DNA of 64,000 bases. Origin: Gordonibacter pamelaeae (GTDB lineage: Bacteria; Actinomycetota; Coriobacteriia; Coriobacteriales; Eggerthellaceae). Shown here in pieces: positions 30,545 through 39,906 of the stretch. The position numbers and the translations under genes were made by a program. Position 1 is the first letter of the stretch; every line of letters begins with the position of its first letter. The DNA is taken from NCBI RefSeq assembly GCF_042665095.1, contig NZ_JBHTBV010000003.1; one strand, written 5' to 3'. The notes below the pieces were generated by a model that ran no database searches, was not told the origin of the DNA, and was given only the letters and a program-made list of their open reading frames with translations.

Positions 30545-32971
30545 CTATTCTCTCACTTCTTCGACGATCACGCCATCGCCGAATCCCGCCGCCAAGATGG
30601 CCTCCAGCTCGCCGGGCGACTGCACGGGAGCCGTCAGGTCCACGGAAGGCGAGGTGCGCGCATCGGGCTCCGGCGGCAGGTCCGGGCGCGACGCGGGCGT
30701 CGGGGCGGCGTCGGGCGCGGGCGCGGTGACCGGCCGGGGCGCCCGCTCGGCCGAGCGGGCGGCAGCGGTCGTCCCGCTGCCGGACGGCCGGGCGGCCGAG
30801 GGCGCGGCGGCGCCGTAATCGTCGTAGGGGACCGCCTCGTCCTCGTACGGGGGGAAGTCGTAGGCATCGAGGGGCGTCGGATCGGGCTCCGGGGCCGCGA
30901 ACGAAGTCGATGCGGCGGGCCGGGAGGCCGCAGGAGCCGCAGCGGCGTTCGCGAGCGCGGCGGCTGCCGGGTTCGGGGCCGCGGCCTGAGCGGGTGCCGA
31001 CGCGGCGGGCCGGGAGGCCGCGGCTTCGGGCGACGCCGCCACGGGCGCCGGGGAGGCGGCCGAAGCCGCCGACGGCGTTGCGACGGAAACCGAGGGCGCG
31101 GCAGCCCCTGCACCGTCGGGCCCTTGGGTGTACGTGAACGGCAGCGCCGCGCCGCACGCCTGCGTGAGCGCCGTCAGGACGGCGTCCTGCACGTCGGGCT
31201 TTTGCACGGCCTTGAAGGCGAACGAGTTCTCGGCGGGGAACTCGATGACGAGGAGGCCCTTGTCGGCCCGGTAGAGGGCCTTCGTGTTCAGGAACAGCAC
31301 GCCGTACGCCGCCTTGTTCTTCTTGAGCGTGGACAGCGTTGCCTGCCAGATGCGCTGGAGCGCCGCCGGGTTCTGCAAGCTCGCGGCGAGCTCTGCAGAC
31401 GGCGCGGAGCTTGCCGCGGCGGAGGGTTGCGCGGACGCGACGGGCGCGGGCGCGCCCTGCACCGCCTGGGCGGGCGCCTGCGCGCCTACGGCGGAGGACG
31501 GCTCCTGCGTGTGCGAGCCCGCAGCCACTTGCGCAACCGGGGGCTCCCCGCTTACGCGCGCGCGCTCGGGTTGCCCTGCTCGGGCGTTTTCCTGCGCGCC
31601 GAGAGAGGGGGCAGCGCCTTGCGCGGCAGCGGGAGAGCCCCCCTGCTGCACGTCGGCGCCCACCGGCCCCTGCCCGCTCGCAGGCATCGCCGCCTGGGCG
31701 CTTGCAGGCGCCGCCGCCTGGGCGTCAGCAGCCGAGACCGCGCGCGCATCTGCGAACGACGCCGCCTGCATGTTAGCCGGGGACGCAGCCTGCTGGCCCG
31801 CCGCAGCGGACACCACGTGCGCAACGGCCGAATGGCCGCCCTCCAGCGCCTCGACGCGCTCGGCAAGGGCCTCGAGCGTCAGGTCGGAATCCGGGCGCAC
31901 CATGCGCGTCAGCGCGATCTCGAACGACAGGCGCGGGTTCGTGGACGTCTTGAGCTCGGCCGAGAGGTCGCCCAGCACGCCGAGAAGCCGCGAAAGGCGG
32001 TCGGGGCCGAACCACTGCATCTCGTGGGCCAGCTCGCGGCGCGTGGCGTCGCTCACCTCGAGCGCCACGTCGGCACCCGCCAGCGTCAGCACGTACATGT
32101 TGCGCACGTGCTCGGCCAGGTCGCGCACGAACTGCGCCAAGTCGGCGCCCGTCTCCACGTAGTCGGCCGTCCAGCGGAAGCAGGCGGCCACGTCGCGCGT
32201 GCCGACGGCGCGCACGATCTCGGCCACGTCGCTCGTGTCTACGCCGCCCAGCATGCGCTCGGCCACTTCCAGCGTGACCTTCCCCTCGCCGAACGCGATG
32301 AGCTGCTCGAGCGAGGTGAGCGCGTTGCGCATGCCGCCTTCGGCGCGGTGCGCGATCAGGTCGAGCGCCTCGCCCTCGAACTCCACGTCCTCCGCCACGC
32401 AGATGGCCCCGAGGCGCGTCACGATGGACTCCGACGAGATGCGGCGGAAGTCGAAGCGCTGGCAGCGCGAGTGGATGGTCTCGGGCACCTTCTGCGGGTC
32501 GGTGGTGGCCAGGATGAACACCACGTGGCTCGGCGGCTCCTCGAGCGTTTTCAGCAGCGCGTTGAACGCCGCCGTGGACAGCATGTGGACCTCGTCGATG
32601 ATGTATATCTTGTAGCGCCCGCGCGTGGGGGCGAACTGCACGCGCCCGATGATCTCCTCGCGCACGTTCTCCACGCCGGTGCGGCTCGCGGCGTCCAGCT
32701 CGTAGACGTCCGGGTGCTCGCCGTTGGCTATCATCACGCAGTCGTCGCACGTGCCGTCGGGCTCGGGCGTGGGGCCGTGATCGCACAGAAGCGCCTTCGC
32801 CAGCAGGCGCGCCGTGGTGGTCTTGCCCGTGCCGCGCGGGCCCGTGAACAGGTAGGCATGGCTCACCTTGTCCTGCTCGATGGCGTTCTTGATGGTGCGC
32901 TCGATGTGCTCCTGGCCGACGACGTCCTCGAAGATCTGCGGCCGGTATTTGCGGTAAAGTGCCTCTGCCAT
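30545..32971 (-). CDS. dnaX: DNA polymerase III subunit gamma/tau
   Basis: An 808-residue clamp-loader ATPase. Residues 1-370 contain Walker A GPRGTGKTT, a zinc-binding cysteine set (LLCDHG...CDDC), Walker B IIDEVHML and the SRC sensor motif (HSRCQRF). Residues 375-530 and 610-760 are long Ala/Pro/Ser-rich linkers. Between them is a folded block (LQNPAALQRIWQATLSTLKKNKAAYG) probably binding the polymerase. The protein is longer than average because of the Ala-rich linkers. No A-rich slippery site for a gamma form was noticed. Confidence 0.96.
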   Translation of the reverse strand: MAEALYRKYRPQIFEDVVGQEHIERTIKNAIEQDKVSHAYLFTGPRGTGKTTTARLLAKALLCDHGPTPEPDGTCDDCVMIANGEHPDVYELDAASRTGVENVREEIIGRVQFAPTRGRYKIYIIDEVHMLSTAAFNALLKTLEEPPSHVVFILATTDPQKVPETIHSRCQRFDFRRISSESIVTRLGAICVAEDVEFEGEALDLIAHRAEGGMRNALTSLEQLIAFGEGKVTLEVAERMLGGVDTSDVAEIVRAVGTRDVAACFRWTADYVETGADLAQFVRDLAEHVRNMYVLTLAGADVALEVSDATRRELAHEMQWFGPDRLSRLLGVLGDLSAELKTSTNPRLSFEIALTRMVRPDSDLTLEALAERVEALEGGHSAVAHVVSAAAGQQAASPANMQAASFADARAVSAADAQAAAPASAQAAMPASGQGPVGADVQQGGSPAAAQGAAPSLGAQENARAGQPERARVSGEPPVAQVAAGSHTQEPSSAVGAQAPAQAVQGAPAPVASAQPSAAASSAPSAELAASLQNPAALQRIWQATLSTLKKNKAAYGVLFLNTKALYRADKGLLVIEFPAENSFAFKAVQKPDVQDAVLTALTQACGAALPFTYTQGPDGAGAAAPSVSVATPSAASAASPAPVAASPEAAASRPAASAPAQAAAPNPAAAALANAAAAPAASRPAASTSFAAPEPDPTPLDAYDFPPYEDEAVPYDDYGAAAPSAARPSGSGTTAAARSAERAPRPVTAPAPDAAPTPASRPDLPPEPDARTSPSVDLTAPVQSPGELEAILAAGFGDGVIVEEVRE

Positions 32972-32991
32972 CGCGTATGCTCGCTTCCCTG

Positions 32992-33831
32992 CTACTCCGT
33001 CTCGGATTCCGCCTTCGCATGCGCGCCGCGCGGCGAGCGCGCGCCCGTCGCCGCCGGGGCCGCATGCTTGCCGGCAACCGCCTCCTCGGCCGGGGCCGCG
33101 TGCGCGGCGCGCAGCTCCCGCTCCTCGGCCACGTCGGCATCGATCTCGGCCTGGACCTGCGTGCGCCCGTCGCCCGCCTTCTTCTTGCGGGAGCCCAGGG
33201 CGGCCTTAACCGCTCCGATGATGGCCGGCGCCACCGACACCGCCACGATGCCCAGGACGATGACCTCGAAGTGCTCCTGCACGACCGGAATGCCGCCGAA
33301 GAAGTACCCCACCAGCACGAACAGGCTCACCCAGGACACGCCGCCGATGACGTTGAACAGCGTGAACTTCGCGAAGTTCATGTGGCCGGTTCCGGCGATG
33401 AACGGGGCGAACGTGCGGAAGAACGGCATGAAGCGCGTGATGACGATGGTCAGGCCGCCGTACTTCGCGAAGAAGTGGTCGAGCTTGGCCATGCGCTCGG
33501 GCGTGAGCGCCTTCACCTTGCCGGAGTCGATGATGCGCGTGCCGAAGAACCGCGCGATCCAGTAGTTCGACGTATTGCCCAGGATGGCCGCGACGTAGAA
33601 CACGACGAGCGTGGCCCAGACGTTCAAGCCCCCGCCGTCGGCCGAGAACACGCCGGCCGCGAACAGCAGCGAGTCGCCCGGCAGGAACGGGAAGAACACG
33701 AGCCCCGTCTCCACGAACACGATGAGGAACAGCGGCGAGTACACCCACACCGGCCCCAGCGCGATGATCCAGCCTGCAATGGCCCCGCGCGGATCGCTGA
33801 GCAGGTCGACGAAGAAATTGATGATGTCCAT
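32992..33831 (-). CDS. DedA-family membrane protein
   Basis: A 279-residue DedA/SNARE-associated protein with about five membrane segments and the family blocks FFPFLPGDSLLFAAG, GNTSNYWIARFFG and RFMPFFRTFAPFIAG, including the conserved arginines. DedA proteins act as phospholipid scramblases or flippases, including for undecaprenyl phosphate. A charged C-terminal tail of about 75 residues is added here. It is the gene upstream of dnaX. Confidence 0.92.
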   Translation of the reverse strand: MDIINFFVDLLSDPRGAIAGWIIALGPVWVYSPLFLIVFVETGLVFFPFLPGDSLLFAAGVFSADGGGLNVWATLVVFYVAAILGNTSNYWIARFFGTRIIDSGKVKALTPERMAKLDHFFAKYGGLTIVITRFMPFFRTFAPFIAGTGHMNFAKFTLFNVIGGVSWVSLFVLVGYFFGGIPVVQEHFEVIVLGIVAVSVAPAIIGAVKAALGSRKKKAGDGRTQVQAEIDADVAEERELRAAHAAPAEEAVAGKHAAPAATGARSPRGAHAKAESETE

Positions 33832-33877
33832 GTACGCCCTTCAGTGCCACAGGTTGTCAAACCACCAGTCCGGCCAG

Positions 33878-34026
33878 CCAGCGAGAAGGGCTGTGGTACC
33901 GGAGTTTGCCCCATCATGCGGCCGAGCGTGCTTTGGCACGTGAGGGCAAGCGTAAAAGGGGCAAGATTCGGTGCCACAGCCCTTCGCAGCGTCGAGCCGT
34001 TCCGTCGGTCGCCAGACCGACGGAAC
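33878..34026 (-). repeat. Palindromic repeat family, member B (full length)
   Basis: Outer stem 33885-33901 with 33969-33985 (17 bp, one G-U), inner stem TTGCCCC/GGGGCAA (33906-33912, 33958-33964), tip CGTGC-TTTG-GCACG (33927-33940), then the CGCAGCGTCGAG box and a 12-bp palindrome GTTCCGTCGGTC-GCCA-GACCGACGGAAC (33999-34026). Core and boxes match member A, but the outer stem sequence is different and still pairs. It lies between the SRP RNA and dedA. Confidence 0.8.
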
Positions 34027-34147
34027 CGAGTAACCCGGATAGGCAGGGCGCTCGCCAGCGGTCCCTTATGGCTGCTTCCTCCCGGACCTGACCAGGTTCG
34101 GAACATGGCGCCGCCCGGCCCATCCGAAGTACTCGGTTCATACGGTT
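34025..34147 (-). ncRNA. ffs: Signal recognition particle RNA, small bacterial type
   Basis: The minus strand carries the universally conserved SRP core CCTGGTCAGGTCCGG-G-AGGAAGCAGCC near 34066-34095. Flanking sequences pair along the whole length, from ACCGAGTA/TACTCGGT at the ends through CGGAT/ATCCG and GGGCG/CGCCC, giving the long rod of 4.5S RNA. A -10 TATACT at 34157-34152 places the start near 34145. The RNA binds Ffh for cotranslational membrane targeting. The palindrome of repeat B begins at its 3' end and may act as its terminator. Confidence 0.93.
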
Positions 34148-34254
34148 CCTAAGTATAGTCGAAAGCGAGGGCGGGCGCCCTCTCCCACCCTCGCGCGCAA
34201 CCAAAAGCACATAGCTTTCACGTGTTAGAAGAAATGATGAGGATAGAAATAGGA

Positions 34255-34286
34255 AAGCCGGCCCCCACTCCAAGGATGACCGGCTT
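34255..34286 (-). terminator. Terminator of aspS
   Basis: On the minus strand AAGCCGG (34286-34280) and CCGGCTT (34261-34255) pair, and TTCCTATTTCTATCC follows. It lies about 80 bases after the aspS stop. Nothing else is seen between 34148 and 34367 apart from the SRP RNA promoter. Confidence 0.65.
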
Positions 34287-34367
34287 AACTAAATAACACG
34301 CACCACCCGCGCTGGCGGGCGCTGCCGTTGGCAGGATTGCACCGCGTTCCTGCCGAGCGTGCAAGCG

Positions 34368-36146
<1,779 letters not shown>

Positions 36147-36309
36147 AATGGCAGTTCCTTGCTCCTTGACGCCGCTATCGGTATCCGCCGCACACAGGCG
36201 GCGGAATTGCTCAAACTGGTTTATTGTACAGCAGGTTTATCGCGAAACGTCATATTCCCTTGTCGCTCCATGCAAAATGCGCCGCTCACCGCCAGGTTGG
36301 CGTAGTAAG

Positions 36310-36458
36310 TCAGCGAGGCCGGCCGAGGTGCCCCGAATTCGCGGGATCGCGGAGGCGAAGCGTACCTTGGTACGCGAACCTCCGGGATCGCGCGAAGGCG
36401 GGGTGCCTCGGCCGGCCGCAGCGTCGGCTAGTTCCGCCGTTCGGCAGAACGGCGGAAC
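36310..36458 (-). repeat. Palindromic repeat family, member C (full length)
   Basis: Outer stem 36317-36335 with 36399-36417 (19 bp, two tandem G-U pairs at the same place as in member A), inner TTCGCG/CGCGAA, GGAGG/CCTCC and tip GCGTACC-TT-GGTACGC. It is flanked by GTCAGCGAG and CGCAGCGTCGG. The second palindrome (36431-36458) lies inside the end of galU and encodes its last residues. The middle differs from A and B but remains a continuous rod. Confidence 0.78.
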
Positions 36459-37255
36459 AAGATGTTGTTCGTCTCCAGCCAGCTCTCCACGGTGCCGGTG
36501 TCGAAGCCGTCGGCGGGGTCGATGACGAGCGCGTACATCTCCTCCTCGCGCAGCACGGCGTCGAGCGCGTCGGTGAGCTGAATCTCGCCGCCCACGCCGG
36601 GCCGCACGTCGGCCAGAAGCTCCATCACCCGGGCACTCAAAAGGTAGCGACCGAACACGGCCAGGTTCGACGGCGCGTCCTCGAGCGCCGGCTTCTCCAC
36701 CAGCGCATCCACCTTCCACACGTCGTCCTCGCCCTCAACGGCCGCGCCCGCGATGACGCCGAAGCGGCTCACCTGGTCGTCCGGCACGGGCATGACCGCG
36801 ATGACGCTCGCGCCGCCGTGCGCGTCGGACACCTCCTGCATGCGGGGCAGCATTTGGTTGTCGGGCACCAGCACGTCGCCCAGAAGCACGTAGAACGGCT
36901 CGTCGCCGGTCTTCTCGGCCGCGCAGCGCACGGCATGCCCCAGGCCCAGCGCCTCGTCCTGGTACACGTAGCTCACGTTGTAGGCGCCCACCTTCTCCAC
37001 GAGGTCGGCGTACTGGTCCTTGCCACGGGCGCGCAGCGTGGCCACGAGCTCCGGGTTCGGCGAGAAGTGCTCCTCGATGGCCTTCTTCTCGCGGCTGTTG
37101 ATGATGACCACCTCGTCGGCGGCCGACGCCAGGCCCTCCTCCACCACGTACTGGATGGCCGGACGGTCGACGACGAGCAGCATCTCCTTGGGCTGGGCCT
37201 TCGTGGCAGGCAGGAAGCGCGTGCCGAGGCCGGCCGCGGGAATGAGAGCCTTCAT
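36428..37255 (-). CDS. galU: UTP-glucose-1-phosphate uridylyltransferase
   Basis: A 275-residue GalU with the nucleotide-binding start MKALIPAAGLGTRFLPATKAQPKEML and the VDRPAIQYVVEE and GLGHAVRCA blocks. It makes UDP-glucose for cell-envelope sugars. The C-terminal residues FRRSAERRN are encoded by one arm pair of the palindromic repeat C, so the repeat has reached into the gene and supplied its stop region. Upstream genes belong to the ccm cluster. Confidence 0.95.
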   Translation of the reverse strand: MKALIPAAGLGTRFLPATKAQPKEMLLVVDRPAIQYVVEEGLASAADEVVIINSREKKAIEEHFSPNPELVATLRARGKDQYADLVEKVGAYNVSYVYQDEALGLGHAVRCAAEKTGDEPFYVLLGDVLVPDNQMLPRMQEVSDAHGGASVIAVMPVPDDQVSRFGVIAGAAVEGEDDVWKVDALVEKPALEDAPSNLAVFGRYLLSARVMELLADVRPGVGGEIQLTDALDAVLREEEMYALVIDPADGFDTGTVESWLETNNILFRRSAERRN

Positions 37256-37365
37256 GGACGGAAACCTTTCTTCTCGGACAACAGAAGAGGCGCCGCGATC
37301 CTGCGGCGCCTCGTGAAAATCGCTTGGGCTATTGTAGCACGAGCGGACAGGCCGTCATCAGACGG

Positions 37366-37551
37366 CTACCTGCCCTGCTGCTCGGCCAGGGCCTCCTCCA
37401 GCACGGCCATCTGCTTCTCGGCCTTCTTGAAGCCGAACATGATGATGAGCGCGTACACCAGGATGGCCACCCACATGAGCGCGTACGCGCCGATGATGAA
37501 CGGCATGGACGGGGCAACGGTGCTGTAAATCTCAACGAGAACCGGATTCAT
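37366..37551 (-). CDS. CcmD-like small haem-exporter subunit
   Basis: A 61-residue protein with one hydrophobic segment (FIIGAYALMWVAILVYALIIMFGF) and a charged C-terminal helix, the form of CcmD, which helps release holo-CcmE from the CcmABC complex. AGGAG lies before the ATG. It is the last gene of the ccm cluster, after ccmC, as in many organisms. Sequence identity in this family is weak, so the call rests on size, topology and position. Confidence 0.75.
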   Translation of the reverse strand: MNPVLVEIYSTVAPSMPFIIGAYALMWVAILVYALIIMFGFKKAEKQMAVLEEALAEQQGR

Positions 37552-37587
37552 AGGTCAATCTCCTTCTCAACTCATAGGTCGTTTCAA

Positions 37588-37636
37588 CGTCGGCGAGGCG
37601 CTTCGCAGCGTCGAGCCGTTCGGCAGAACGGCGGAA
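37588..37636 (-). repeat. Palindromic repeat family, collapsed member E
   Basis: GTCGGCGAG is followed after six bases by CGCAGCGTCGAG and a palindrome CCGTTC-GGCA-GAACGG, so the central rod is missing as in member D. It lies in the 87-base gap between ccmC and ccmD. Confidence 0.55.
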
Positions 37637-37638
37637 CC

Positions 37639-38409
37639 TCAGTCCTCCAACTGCTCCTTCAGGGCCTCCACCCGCTCGGTCAGGCGCACCTGGCGGAAGC
37701 GGAGGCGATACAGCGCGAAACCCACCATGGCGATGCCGGCCAGGCAGAACATGAGCGTGATGCCCATGTCGCCCGACATGCCGCCCTCGCGCACCACCAC
37801 GGGGTGGATGCTCGAGGGAATGAGGCGCGTCACCATGAAGCAGATGGGCACGTCGATGAGCGCGATGATGGCGAGCACGGCACCGTAGGTGGCGCGCCGC
37901 TCGGGCTCGTCGATGGCGTTGCGCAGGATGAAGTAGGCAATGATGATGAGCATGAGGATGAGGTACGTGGTCAGGCGCGGATCCCACGTCCACCACACGC
38001 CCCACTCGAAGCGCGTCCACAGGTCTCCCGTGATCATCGTGCAGGCCACGAACAGCAGGGCGACCTCCATCGCGATCTTCGAGCAGGTGTCGAAACGGCG
38101 GTTCTTCGTCATGAGGAAGCGCACCGCGTAGTAGCCCGCGAACGCGAGCGCCGCGAACGACGTGATGGCCACCGGCATGTGGAAGTAGAAGATCTTCTGC
38201 GACAGCAGCAGCACGTTCGTGACCATCTGCCCGCCGATCATCTCGACGCCGTTCACCGCGGCGCCGTTCACGGGCGAGGCCCACAGAAACGCCAGCAGAA
38301 AGCCGATCGTCGACAGCACGATGCCCGCCACGAGCACCGCCGGCGCGATCCGGTCGGGCCACTGGCCCGCCTCCGGAAGCTTGGGCGCCTTTTTCGTTTC
38401 CCCAGTCAT
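37639..38409 (-). CDS. ccmC: CcmC-type haem delivery protein
   Basis: A 256-residue membrane protein with six predicted helices and the tryptophan-rich WGVWWTWDPR haem-handling (WWD) motif outside the membrane, with flanking histidines. CcmC loads haem onto CcmE. It lies between ccmB and the ccmD-like gene. AGGAG precedes the ATG. Confidence 0.92.
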   Translation of the reverse strand: MTGETKKAPKLPEAGQWPDRIAPAVLVAGIVLSTIGFLLAFLWASPVNGAAVNGVEMIGGQMVTNVLLLSQKIFYFHMPVAITSFAALAFAGYYAVRFLMTKNRRFDTCSKIAMEVALLFVACTMITGDLWTRFEWGVWWTWDPRLTTYLILMLIIIAYFILRNAIDEPERRATYGAVLAIIALIDVPICFMVTRLIPSSIHPVVVREGGMSGDMGITLMFCLAGIAMVGFALYRLRFRQVRLTERVEALKEQLED

Positions 38410-38420
38410 ACGGCTCCTCT

Positions 38421-39173
38421 CTAAGCGCTAATCACGAAATCGTACAGAACCCACGATGCGAGGATCATGATCACGTCGTAGCCGCCCGCAAGCGCCAGCG
38501 ACGTCAGCATCACGTCCGCGTACCCCTCCGCGCCCACGATGGCCGCGGTCGTCGCCGACACGCAGGCGTACAGCAGCGGGAAGATCAGCGGGATGAACAG
38601 CACGGCCAGCATGACGTCCTTGCCGCGCGTGTTGATGGTGATGGTGGAGAGCAGCGTGCCGATGCCCGCCACGCCCACGGTGCCCACGAGCAGCGGCACC
38701 ACGAGCAGCCAGAAGCTCTCCGAGGGCGTGGTGGTGGTCAGGAAGAAGAAGTAGAACAGCGGCACGGCCACCACTTCCACCACCAGCAGGAACAGCAGGT
38801 TCGACGTCGCCTTCGCCAGGAACACCACCGAGCGGTCCATCGGCACGAGCAGGATGCCCTCCAGGCAGCCCTGCTCCTTCTCGTGCGCGAACGAGCGGTT
38901 GAGGCCCAGAAGCGACGTGAACACGATGAGCGCCCACAGCAGGCCGCCCGACATCTGCAGGATGTCGGTGGTCTGCGAGGTCTGCGCGAGCGCCGCGCCG
39001 TAGACGATTATCACCAGTAGCGCGTAGATGCCCATGGAGGTGAGCATCTCCTTCGTGCGGAACTCCTGCTCCAGGTCTTTGCGCAAAAGCGTCTTGTACT
39101 GCTGGAACGTGGAGGGCTTCTTGAGCGCCACGCCGCCCGCCGTGCGCACGGTCGCGCCCTTCTCGGCCGCCAT
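38421..39173 (-). CDS. ccmB: CcmB-type ABC permease
   Basis: A 250-residue membrane protein with about six helices and the CcmB block LWALIVFTSLLGLNRSFAHEKEQGCLEGILL. It forms the CcmAB transporter that drives release of holo-CcmE. The ATG at 39173 is used because GGGGGTGG precedes it at the end of ccmA; the longer frame would overlap ccmA by 20 bases. Confidence 0.92.
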   Translation of the reverse strand: MAAEKGATVRTAGGVALKKPSTFQQYKTLLRKDLEQEFRTKEMLTSMGIYALLVIIVYGAALAQTSQTTDILQMSGGLLWALIVFTSLLGLNRSFAHEKEQGCLEGILLVPMDRSVVFLAKATSNLLFLLVVEVVAVPLFYFFFLTTTTPSESFWLLVVPLLVGTVGVAGIGTLLSTITINTRGKDVMLAVLFIPLIFPLLYACVSATTAAIVGAEGYADVMLTSLALAGGYDVIMILASWVLYDFVISA

Positions 39174-39174
39174 C

Positions 39175-39900
39175 TTAAGCCACCCCCATGCCAACGGTCG
39201 AGCGGTACAGGGCCGCGAACTCGTCGAAGTCGAACGCGTCCTTCTGGTCGAACGCCACCACGCGGCCGCGCGCCAGCACGAGCGCGTGCGTGCACATGGC
39301 GAAGCCCTTCTGCAGGTCGTGGCTCACCATGACGAACGTGCGGCCCTCGCGCTGCCGCTCGATGAGCTCGTCGAATATCTCCACCGCATGCGGGTCGAGG
39401 CCCGAGTACGGCTCGTCCAGAAACACGACGTCCGGGTCGTGGATGAGCGCGCGGGCGATGGAGAGGCGCTGCGTCATGCCGCGCGAGAACGTGCGCACCA
39501 CGTCGAGGCGGCGGTGCTTCAGCTCCACCGCCTCCAACAGCTCCATGACGCGCGCCTCGGGGTCGACCACCCCGTAGAGGCGCGCGTAGATCATGAGGTT
39601 CTGCTCGGCCGTGAGGTCCGGGTAGAGCATCGAGTTGTGCGAGATGAGCCCGATATGGTCGCGCGCGCGGTCGGGCTCCTCCTTCAGGTCCACGCCCATG
39701 AGCGTGGCTTTGCCGGACGTGGCGCGCGACAGCGTGGACAGCACGCGCAGAAGCGTGGTCTTCCCCGCCCCGTTCGGGCCGAAGATGGACAGGAACGCCC
39801 CTTGCGGCACCTCGATGGTCACGTTGTCGACGGCCTTGCGATTGCCGAACACCTTCGAGAGCTTCTTGGTTTCGATCGCAGGCTCAGCCACAGCTTCCAT
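39175..39900 (-). CDS. ccmA: CcmA-type ABC ATPase
   Basis: A 241-residue ATPase with Walker A FGPNGAGKTT, signature FSRGMTQRLSIARA and Walker B VVFLDEP. Located between ccmF and ccmB, it energises the haem chaperone cycle. Its end and the ccmB start are two bases apart. Confidence 0.93.
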   Translation of the reverse strand: MEAVAEPAIETKKLSKVFGNRKAVDNVTIEVPQGAFLSIFGPNGAGKTTLLRVLSTLSRATSGKATLMGVDLKEEPDRARDHIGLISHNSMLYPDLTAEQNLMIYARLYGVVDPEARVMELLEAVELKHRRLDVVRTFSRGMTQRLSIARALIHDPDVVFLDEPYSGLDPHAVEIFDELIERQREGRTFVMVSHDLQKGFAMCTHALVLARGRVVAFDQKDAFDFDEFAALYRSTVGMGVA

Positions 39901-39906
39901 GGCGCG

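Noticed and set aside
30020..33565. 1181-codon plus-strand frame opposite dnaX
   Set aside because: It mirrors the Ala/Pro-rich linkers of dnaX and crosses recR, ybaB, dnaX and dedA. No known domain.
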